A DNA stretch of 64,000 nt from Petrolisthes cinctipes. Taxonomy: Eukaryota; Arthropoda; Malacostraca; Decapoda; Porcellanidae. The stretch is from NCBI GenBank assembly GCA_033782935.1, contig JAWQEG010001327.1, positions 353,001 through 417,000 on the forward strand, read 5' to 3'. Shown one piece after another: positions 54,901-62,295 of this stretch. The translations under genes and the position numbers were made by a program. Every line of letters starts with the position of its first letter. Positions within the stretch are counted from its first letter, which is position 1. The notes beneath the pieces were generated by a model. That model saw only the letters and a program-made list of their open reading frames with translations, did not search any database and was not told the origin of the DNA.

Positions 54901-55628
54901 CCCTCCCTCCCTCTTCCTTTACACTTCTCACTCATTCCTGTCCACACTACACCTCCCTCCATTCCCTCCCACATCACACTCTCTCCTCCAGCCTCACACT
55001 CCTCCACTCCCCATCCTTTCAAGTGTGTCTCAGTCACTCCCATCACATCTACTCCTCCATTCTTAAAGCATTCAACTATTTCTCGCCTCTTCGTCTTTTC
55101 AACCATTCCATTCACATTCACTGCTACCACTCTCATGCACCCCCCCTTCCTCCCTCCCCCCACAGGGAAACCCGGAGACCCCCCCCCCCGCCTGCAGCCA
55201 TATCTGTCCACTCCCCCACTGGGGGGCCGCTGATGGCTGGCAAGGCCAATGCAGCGCTCATTCCCGGAGGGACACGGGCCGTCAGCATTAAAAAAAAGGG
55301 TCACACTGGTTAAAAAGATGTTAAAAGGATGTTAAAAAAATGTTAAAAACTAAAAAGATATATACAATTACTAAAACCTATATGTGGGGGAAGCTAAAAT
55401 CCAATCCCCCACACCGCCTCCCCCTTTAGCTTCACCTCCTGCTTTATAAAAAATGGTAAAAAAAGGAGGTGTTACCCGAGGTTGCCACGTGGAGGCAGGG
55501 TAAGGCTTACCTACCCTTCCTGAGGAAGGGTAGGTCACCGAGGTGAATCCTTTCCCAATACCAACGGATTTAGCTTTCCGCAGCAGCATCCACCTCAACC
55601 TCATTGGTTACGATATTGCCACTGCGCA
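51996..55628 (-). mobile_element. RTE-like LINE, full length
   Basis: The 3' end has a GATAGATAGATAG-type tail (plus-strand CTATCTATCTATCTATAG at 51997). The 5' part reaches about 55628, where P3 tandem-repeat sequence resumes. Inserted in the P3 intron. The 5' leader (55305-55628) is purine-rich on the minus strand, with a short open frame of unknown meaning at 55371-55604. Confidence 0.85.
52002..55304 (-). CDS. LINE polyprotein: AP endonuclease and reverse transcriptase, intact
   Basis: 1100 residues without a stop. The endonuclease nicks target DNA and the RT copies the RNA from the nick. The endonuclease starts at about residue 57 (MRVVAVNVNGM), with E92 in TETH, D214 and N216 in GDMNG, and D310-H311 in CSDHF. 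RT blocks are APGVDG (about 570), FMDLEKAYDR (about 697), GLRQGCVMSPWLFNIYMDG and the catalytic FADDT (about 803). The C-terminus has FKYLGT, YASETW, LRWFGHVERM and GRPPVRW, as in RTE-type LINEs. There is no RNase H. The first 56 residues are Gly/Arg-rich and may be leader. The intact frame suggests recent activity. The related copy at 871-3452 is its dead sibling. Confidence 0.93.
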   Translation of the reverse strand: MTLFFNADGPCPSGNERCIGLASHQRPPSGGVDRYGCRRGGGSPGFPVGGGRKGGCMRVVAVNVNGMVEKTKRREIVECFKNGGVDVMGVTETHLKGWGVEECEAGGESVMWEGMEGGVVWTGMSEKCKGRGREGCAVLVAPRVWKRVDGHGWCGLRVAWVTGKIGLVKYAWVCAYAPVNERNKGGKEKMRDFWEKLNGCLRKFESGRKIVMMGDMNGKVGNERVGSIVGKWGVEGTNENGEYLVDVCAERGLFLANTFFQHKMIHRYTWKRRDERGEQKSLIDYVAVDERLRKDVYDAKVVRGMVHCSDHFAVLVRMKVRVKWEHGRRDEGVRNKREVASGKLDVEEYREEYKRRVGEVLGDVRMGIGEGVGVNVVYEMFKMRVLRTAAEVIGYKSQKRGKKGSAWWTEEVKDAVEDKRKAYRRTLQRNVPEEVRERWKREYNVCKRQVKRMVSESKRRVDEEFGMKLSEKFKENKKLFWKEVKRERGEGKSGSVRMKREDGVTVSRSEEVKEVWKRHFDRLMNGGTGGEAVVTCMGMEAGGRRQDVQGELGREEVRKAIGKLKMGKAPGVDGITAEMLKCGGEVVVEWMLLICTLAWRQGEVPEDWRRAIIVPLYKGKGSKDECGSYRGISLLSVPGKVYGKVLTERLVEVTGNKVSEEQGGFRKGRGFVDQIFALKSIVEKYIGKGKKLYAAFMDLEKAYDRVDRKAMTEVLRIYGVGGPLLKGIEAFYADAKACVRVEGDLSESFNISVGLRQGCVMSPWLFNIYMDGCMREVKSKVNGLGVKLRLNEANWSLVASLFADDTVLMAENESNLQRVVDEFQSVCKRRKLKVNVDKSKVMVFERAETEVIDFATPYRVAVPTGTKCEITLRGERMEEVKEFKYLGTVMCKHGSMEGEIRERAVKGRQVIGSLGRIMKGRSVSMEVKRGLRNSIILPTLTYASETWIWSRAHQSRIGAVEMSYLRGACGLTRWDGESNESVYERCGMSEKAIGIECGVVERVKRDTLRWFGHVERMQGEEFVKKVYGSEVVGPGVRGRPPVRWQNRVEEYVKERNVRGRVGMDQVRRECWNRENWRHFCRGHPLGGSSRRERGVRAIDR

Positions 55629-55917
55629 AAGTATATCCATTCTTAATGTCTCTTAGATAGTTGGAACTGTATGTTGATACCAAGATTTTCATTTCAGATG
55701 TTGTCACTACAGAAGATAATGTTTCTTCAGCCAGCATAGGTCTTGACTTTCCATCCCCAGCCATGCCTTCAGCCAACCAAGATCTCTCATCAACTCCTGC
55801 CATGCCTTTTTCATAATATTCTTTATGTAACTTTAGTCTTTACTAATACAGGAACAGTGTTGCCCTCCTAGTTCGAACCATGGCATACAGGGTGATTAAA
55901 AATTCCTTCACTTTCAG

Positions 55918-56082
55918 AAAGTATCACATCCATAAGCAAGAGGCAAAAGCGGATTGCGGAGAGGAATTCCAGGAAGCTGGGTACGGAACTGGTTTTGACC
56001 TCGAGTGATTCAACATCCATTCAGCCAATCCCTGAAAATATGCCATCAAAAGTGTGGAACACACTGGATTTTCTGTTAAAGG
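55918..56082 (+). CDS. P3 transposase exon 2, copy 1
   Basis: Acceptor CACTTTCAG and donor AAAGG/GTACAG bound an open phase-1 exon beginning ESITSISKRQKRIAERNSRK, with later SIQPIPENMPSKVWNTLDFL. It corresponds to exon 2 of P2 (SAKHRGCRAEEKQRRQ). Copy 2 is at 56857-57021. Two copies in a row would keep the frame if both were spliced in. Confidence 0.65.
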
Positions 56083-56242
56083 GTACAGTAGCTGCAATTT
56101 TTGTTAATTGTTCATAAAATCTGAACTGTATGGAGTTATATGTTGGGCAAAATGCAGGTACACATATGTCTGGTCAACACACAAAACCACCATTCTTGCA
56201 CCTCAACACCAGTGGGTACAAGACTCGAATGCGAAGTACCTA

Positions 56243-56338
56243 ATGCCCGGTTCACACTAGCCCGTTTGGCCGTGACATCAATATCACGTCATTTACGGAT
56301 GTCGGATCCGTCCAAACGGGCTAGTGTGAACCGGGCAT
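56243..56338. mobile_element. 96-bp palindromic element (MITE-like), copy 1
   Basis: Perfect 27-nt arms start ATGCCCGGTTCACACTAGCC (56243-56269, inverted 56312-56338) around a 42-bp centre. TA-rich flanks (CTA before, ATAT after) prevent a firm call of the target duplication. Copy 2 is at 57182-57277 through the tandem duplication. Confidence 0.85.
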
Positions 56339-56856
56339 ATATCTATGGTTAGTGACCCATTATGTGGTAGAATTGAAAGCTGACTGCATTAGGGAGTGTA
56401 AAATTGAAACTTCTCAGTCATCTGCATATACAGTATTGCAAAATCATCTACATATCACGATGCAAGGACACCAATTGATAGGGTAAAAATAATGTAGTTT
56501 ATGACAAGAATAAAGAGGGTTGTACTAAGCTCACAACCATGTGGGACACTTGTATTGTGTACTAGTACTGTATATCCATTCTTAATGTCTCTTAGATAGT
56601 TGGAACTGTATGTTGATACCAAGATTTTCATTTCAGATGTTGTCACTACAGAAGATAATGTTTCTTCAGCCAGCATAGGTCTTGACTTTCCATCCCCAGC
56701 CATGCCTTCAGCCAACCAAGATCTCTCATCAACTCCTGCCATGCCTTTTTCATAATATTCTTTATGTAACTTTAGTCTTTACTAATACAGGAACAGTGTT
56801 GCCCTCCTAGTTCGAACCATGGCATACAGGGTGATTAAAAATTCCTTCACTTTCAG

Positions 56857-57021
56857 AAAGTATCACATCCATAAGCAAGAGGCAAAAGCGGATTGCGGAG
56901 AGGAATTCCAGGAAGCTGGGTACGGAACTGGTTTTGACCTCGAGTGATTCAACATCCATTCAGCCAGTCCCTGAAAATATGCCATCAAAAGCGTGGAACA
57001 CACTGGATTTTCTGTTAAAGG
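56857..57021 (+). CDS. P3 transposase exon 2, copy 2
   Basis: Near-identical duplicate of 55918-56082, nearer to the last exon. It has the same splice signals and phase 1 at both ends. At least one of the seen differences (AAGTGTGG to AAGCGTGG) is silent. Confidence 0.65.
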
Positions 57022-57181
57022 GTACAGTAGCTGCAATTTTTGTTAATTGTTCATAAAATCTGAACTGTATGGAGTTATATGTTGGGCAAAATGCAGGTAC
57101 ACATATGTCTGGTCAACACACAAAACCACCATTCTTGCACCTCAACACCAGTGGGTACAAGACTCGAATGCGAAGTACCTA

Positions 57182-57277
57182 ATGCCCGGTTCACACTAGC
57201 CCGTTTGGCCGTGACATCAATATCACGTCATTTACGGATGTCGGATCCGTCCAAACGGGCTAGTGTGAACCGGGCAT
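57182..57277. mobile_element. 96-bp palindromic element, copy 2
   Basis: Same as 56243-56338, carried along by the 939-bp duplication. Confidence 0.85.
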
Positions 57278-57575
57278 ATATCTATGGTTAGTGACCCATT
57301 ATGTGGTAGAATTGAAAGCTGACTGCATTAGGGAGTGTAAAATTGAAACTTCTCAGTCATCTGCATATACAGTATTGCAAAATCATCTACATATCACGAT
57401 GCAAGGACACCAATTGATAGGGTAAAAATAATGTAGTTTATGACAAGAATAAAGAGGGTTGTACTAAGCTCACAACCATGTGGGACACTTGTATTGTGTA
57501 CTAGTACTGTATATCCATTCTTAATGTCTCTTAGATAGTTGGAACTGTATGTTGATACCAAGATTTTCATTTCAG

Positions 57576-59875
57576 ATGTTGTCACTACAGAAGATAATGT
57601 TTCTTCAGCCAGCATAGGTCTTGACTTTCCATCCCCAGCCATGCCTTCAGCCAACCAAGATCTCTCATCAACTCCTGCCATGCCTTCAGCCAGCCAAGAT
57701 CTCCCATCAACTTCTGCCACACCTTCAGCCAGCCAAGATCTCCCATCAACTTCTGCCATGCCTTCAGCCAGCCAAGATCTCCCATCAACTTCTGCCATGC
57801 CTTCAGCCAGCATTAGTGAAATTGAAAAACTTAAATTGGAAAATGTAAAGTTCAAGTTTATGATCGAGCAGTTACAAGCTGACAAACAAAACCTCATTTG
57901 TGCTCTCAACAATGCAAAACGATCCGTTAAAACTAAACACAAAAAGGCTGTTGAAGAGTATCTGAAACCTTTCTTCACTGATACACAAATTAAATGTTTG
58001 CTGAACAGAAAATCAAGAACACATTGGACAGAAGAGGATATTGCCTTTGCTTTGACTATAAGAAGTGTGAGTGCCAAATGCTATAGATGGCTGCGAAAGC
58101 ACTGGAAACTACCTCTTCCTGCAATATCTACTTTGAACAAGTGGGTGAAAGACATTAATTTTGAACCAGGCATACTAAATTCAGTAATAAAAATGATGCA
58201 GAAAAGAGGACAGTCGATGACCAGTGGAGAAAAGGCATGCATTTTATCATTTGATGAAATGAAAATTGACGAGCGCTATGTGTACGATAGAACAGCAGAC
58301 AGGCTTTATTGTTGTCATGGATTTGTGCAAGTTGTAATGGCTAGGGGTATAATTGGCAACTGGAAACAACCAGTCTATTATGATTTTGATCAGAAAATGA
58401 CAAAGGCACTATTATTTTCTATAATTAACAGTATTGAGGGAGCAGGTTATGAGGTATGGGGTACTGTTTATGATATGGGTGGCTCCAATAGAGGTTTATT
58501 TTCTGCATTAGGAATCAATACAGCAACTACATCCTTCACGAACCCAGCTGATGAGAGTAGATGTGTCCATGTATTTGCTGATGCTCCACATTTATTAAAA
58601 TTAATACGAAACAATCTCCTAGATCATGGATTAGAAACACCCCTAGGAACAGTCAATAAAGCTCCTTTGGTAGAATTGATTAATTATGAATCTGGAGACT
58701 TTAAAATGGCATTCAAAATTAGCCATCTATCACTTCAGGTTAAAGGTTCAGAAAGGCAAAAGGTAAAAAGTGCAGCACACATCCTCTCATCTTCAGTAGG
58801 GAAAGCTATTTCACACTTGGGGAAAAAACAAGTTTTAAAAAGTGGTAACTGGATGACAACATCTGAATTCATAATTTTAGTGGACCAGTGGTTTGATGTT
58901 CTTAATTCCAGTGGTACAAAGGATAAGAGAGCAAGAGACCCATTTTGTCATTCCTCCCACCAAATGGATATAATTAACAAAATGATATCTGTAATACAGT
59001 CCTCAACTGTATGTAACAAGGTTTATCCTTTTCAGCAGGGTATAATCATTACATCAAAATCTCTTGTATCTCTTTATGATGATTTGCATGAAAAATTTGG
59101 TTTTAGCTACCTTTTTACCAGACGTTTAAATCAGGATGTTCTAGAAATTTTTGGGGGGGTTATCCGTCAGATGGGAAATTCTTATGACCATCCTTGTCCA
59201 GTTACCTTCAAACACAGGATGAAAAGATATATCCTAGGTTATAAGCAAGTTCTTCTTGCTTTAAGAGCAAATACTGAGTGTGAAGTGGAGGATTCAAAAG
59301 TTGCAGAAGGTATAACAAACTTTAAAGCTTGCAGTTCACCTATTAAAAAGAAACCAGTAATCATCCAAGACAGCATTTGTATGACAGCGGAATTATGTAA
59401 AAATTTGAGAATTGAACACTTAGCAAGTGTTGACACCGTGGAAGAAACCCTACTGTTTGATAATCATTCAATTTCAGAAAATGAAGCTGAAGGACATGCC
59501 TATATTCTAGGATATATTGTTAACAAGTTTAAAACAAAATATCCATATCTTGGTGAAGTAGCTGAGCCTTCTACTGACTGGATAAGTGTAATAAGTAATG
59601 GAGGCCTTAACCGTATGACTCAGGAATTTGTTGTTAAATTTGAAATGGTTGAAGAGATCATTAAGCAAGAATATGGAGACAGACTAAGAGAGGGGAGTAA
59701 CTCACTGGCATGTATTACAAACAAAGCAGTAACTATAGTCCCTGAAGTTCCTAAAGAGGTTATTGAATTCTACTTACGTTGCCGATTGCATTTTCGTATA
59801 AAGAAATTAAATAAGGAAGTAGCTCTCTGTAATGTACGTAAAAAGTTTAAGAAGATGGCAAAAACTGTAAAATAA
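57576..59875 (+). CDS. P3 (THAP9/P-element-like) transposase, last exon, intact
   Basis: Acceptor TCATTTCAG, phase 1, then 766 open codons to TAA. Order: PSAxQDLPSTS repeats (57641-57810), coiled coil (ISEIEKLKLENVKFKFMIEQ), helix-turn-type region (TEEDIAFALTIRS), then the RNase-H-like core. Counting from 57539, the acids are D239 (LSFDEMKI), D312 (VYDMGGSN) and E536 (NQDVLEIF). This spacing is close to that known for Drosophila P transposase (D230, D303, E531, as I recall it). A GTP-binding-type insertion (HVFADAPHLLKLIRN) lies between, and YILGYIVNKF is near the C-terminus. The body is the most complete of the four P genes in the window, but its THAP exon is split by the DIRS and carries a TGA. 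Confidence 0.92.
57641..57810 (+). repeat. In-frame 39-bp (13-residue) repeats
   Basis: Four to five copies of MPSASQDLPSTSA-type units. The unit length is a multiple of three, so the frame survives expansion. The shortened copies in the 939-bp units contain only one. Confidence 0.95.
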
Positions 59876-59939
59876 TAGTAAAGTCAGAGCAGATGAAACC
59901 TTTCAATTTAGGATGTGATCTTTACAGGAATAGATAGGC

Positions 59940-60545
59940 CTATCATGTAAGGTATGAGTGCATTTGATATATATATTTATATATATTTTTTTTATACTTG
60001 ATAATGTGTTAAATGTGATACCATACTCTACCAAAGGACCCAAAGTTCATTTAAGTAAGAAAATTCAAAGGTTTTATTTACATATGATAGATCTCATAGT
60101 ATAGAAGTAGTCTATAGAGTTGTCGCCAGTATTATAATGAGCTATATGAAACACTATAATTATCCAGGTTGATGTCAGAGATATTTGCTTATGTAGACAT
60201 ACTAAATGTGATAATACTGTACACTGTAATTCCAGTGCAACTATAACTTAAAAGTCTACGGTAACATTTAAGGTGTGAGTGCAATTAATTTTTATTTAAT
60301 TTATTTAGTTTATTTAGTTTTGTAGCTTACCTGAAGTATGATGTCATGTGTTATGTTCACTTGTATAAGTTAAGGAACATTTAAGATGTGAAACTATATT
60401 ATGAGTACAATTTACTTTCTAGTTTTGTAATTGAAATACGATTCATGTGATAATATAATGCTTAACCAAAGTTCACTTGAATAAGATAAATAACATTTAA
60501 GGTGTGAGTGCAATTTATGTTATAGTAATTAGTCAGTTGTACTGT
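59940..60545 (+). repeat. Diverged tandem repeat in the P3 3' region, about 114 bp
   Basis: AACATTTAAGGTGTGAGTGC recurs near 60265, 60378 (AAGATGTGAAAC variant) and 60491, with CCAAAGTTCAYTTRARTAAG between. A more diverged unit starts near 59948. Confidence 0.7.
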
Positions 60546-61192
60546 GTGTATAATGGTAATGATAATGCCAGTAAGAGGTTGACAAAATATAGTTTGCAAT
60601 GAGATAATTGTTTTTTTTTTCTGTTTTATGTAGGCAACATTCGAATGAGATTAGTAGAGACTGAAAGGTAAGTGTTATGGTGACCATACCATGTTGGCCC
60701 TCCCCAAATCAATTCCAACTCTATCTGGCCACCTCTGCATCTTCGAGCTGATTCACATCATGAAGTACACAGAAGGAACGAAAATATACTTTTGTTACTG
60801 TTACAAGTTACTTTCCATCCGGATCAAACAATGAATTTGTTTTAATTCCACATCATACTGCAATAGTAAAATGAGGCAAAACCTTCCTGAGCAAACTCAT
60901 GGCATGCCCCTAGTCATTTTACAAAGAGCATATGCATCAGTGCAAATGATATTACTCAAATTGTGCATTTTCTGACACACTACAGCAGCTACTTCCTCAC
61001 GAAATGATGTGTTTTATTTAGAAAATAAGGTAAAAAGTTATTCATCCCAACAATCTTTCACCACCGCAACGCACCAAGTGACGTCACGAGGGTGAGCGGT
61101 GGGGTGGGGGTGGGCGGAGCTTATCACCAGACGTGCGCAAGAGCCTACCTGTAGTGTTTTTATACCATGATCCTTGCTGTCTCTCATCCTTG
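60546..61192 (+). other. P3 3' flank and right terminus
   Basis: A small exon-like piece is bounded by TTATGTAG and AAAG/GTAAGT (60634-60668) without a known role. TGACGTCA lies at 61079-61086. The right terminal repeat ends at 61192. The following 8 bases AGCCACAC are not found at the left end. Confidence 0.5.
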
Positions 61193-61199
61193 AGCCACA

Positions 61200-61290
61200 C
61201 TGCCACAGAGCCTCCCGTGACGTCACGGATATTTACGACGTCATCACTATGATGTTTCACTGGACTATCCTTTATAGTCTATTATCCTTG
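61200..61290 (+). mobile_element. P1-family right-end fragment
   Basis: From GCCACAGAGCCTCCCGTGAC to ATTATCCTTG it matches the P1 right end (11678-11765), including TGACGTCA and ACGACGTCAT. It abuts the P3 terminus, so P3 probably landed in or next to an older P1 copy. Confidence 0.85.
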
Positions 61291-61400
61291 CCTCTTTCCC
61301 TCCCTATCTCTACATATAAATTATATTCTCCCCCATCCTCTCTTTCTTCTACCTTCTCTTGCCTCTCACTATTCCGTCCTCCATCTCCTTTCCATTTATG

Positions 61401-61449
<49 letters not shown>

Positions 61450-61602
61450 GCCTTAAAATATTACAGTACATATTAGTATGAGTATTTCTTATTGTGTAGG
61501 CAGAGCTCCTTGAATGAGTAACCATTTTTAAAGAGTTCTTTTGTATTATTAATGTCTAGAATACCACAATTTTAATTATTCCTTACAGATACATAAATTC
61601 AA
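61291..61602. repeat. Pyrimidine-rich spacer with (CT)n
   Basis: (CT)n at about 61404-61446 within CT-rich sequence. No gene seen. Confidence 0.8.
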
Positions 61603-62231
61603 TTAATTAATATATATATTCAATGATAGTCTATTAGCTAATAACCACTTATATACTTTAACAAATTCTTGATTAACTATATAATCTAGAGTTTTAAGGT
61701 TTGGGTCTGAGTGGAAAATTGTTGTATCATCTGCAAATAAAACAGATTTCAAAGTATCTGTAAAAGTACAGATCATTAATATATAACCATTACAGATCGT
61801 TAATATATAAACCACTCCAATAATTAATTCCTGACACAATAAAACTCTAGCTTTTTTAACAGTGCATCATAATTAATTGTGTCAAATGCTTTATTTAAAT
61901 CCAAAAATATTGCAACTGTGAAATGAACTTTATCATTAATACTTATTAAACTGTTTAATAACTTAATAGTTGCTGCCTGTGGAGAACAGAAATTCCTGAA
62001 ACCATACTGATCATTAGTCAATATATTATTTGCATCTAAATGTGTTAATAGTGTATCATACATTGTTTTTTCTATAATTTTACTAGTTGTTGAAAGTATG
62101 GATATAGGTCTATAATTAGATGGTTGTAATTTATTCTCACTTTTATAAATGGAGACAATTTTAGCAATTTTTAAGTTATTTAGAAACAGGCCACGTTGAA
62201 ATGTTATTATGAGTTCTCTCTCTCTTAGCAA
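61603..62231 (-). pseudogene. CR1/Jockey-like LINE reverse transcriptase fragment
   Basis: Minus-strand reading: IAKIVSIYKSENKLQPSNYR, PISILSTTSKIIEKTMY, NDQYGFRNFCSPQAATIKLL and FLDLNKAFDTINYDALLKKL. After a break come SVLFADDTTIFHSD and KVYKWLLANRLSLN. These are RT motifs of a non-RTE LINE. The segment between motifs (about 200 residues in intact elements) is deleted and the ends are missing. Confidence 0.85.
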
Positions 62232-62295
62232 TGAACAGATAGAGTGATTATTAGATGTTTTCCTCAGCCTGAGTTTTATTTATTATCAGTTTCAG

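Larger units (their letters stand above)
55632..57509 (+). repeat. Tandem duplication, 939-bp unit, two copies plus the start of a third
   Basis: The sequence at 55682 recurs at 56621 and 57560, each exactly 939 bp on. Each unit holds the beginning of the last P3 exon, a spacer, exon 2 and a palindromic element. In the first two units the last-exon start runs only to MPFS-stop (55803 and 56742), then diverges from the functional version at 57576. Confidence 0.95.
40838..61192 (+). mobile_element. P3 element, about 20 kb, swollen by nested insertions
   Basis: The left inner terminal sequence CCATGGTATAAAAACAC (40838) matches the inverted right inner sequence GTGTTTTTATACCATG (61154-61169). 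The right end continues to the full terminus CTGTCTCTCATCCTTG at 61192; the left lacks that outer 16-bp module and abuts the P2 end. A plus-strand P transposase gene spans it: THAP exon (41032-48620, split), exon 2 (55918-56082, repeated at 56857-57021) and last exon (57576-59875). Nested insertions are a DIRS, a small TIR element, a minisatellite and a full RTE-like LINE. That all exons belong to one element is an inference from order, strand, phase and matching ends. Confidence 0.65.

Noticed and set aside
60634..60668. Small exon bounded by AG and GT in the P3 3' flank
   Set aside because: Perfect-looking signals but only 35 bp, downstream of the stop codon, with no homologous exon in P2 or P4.
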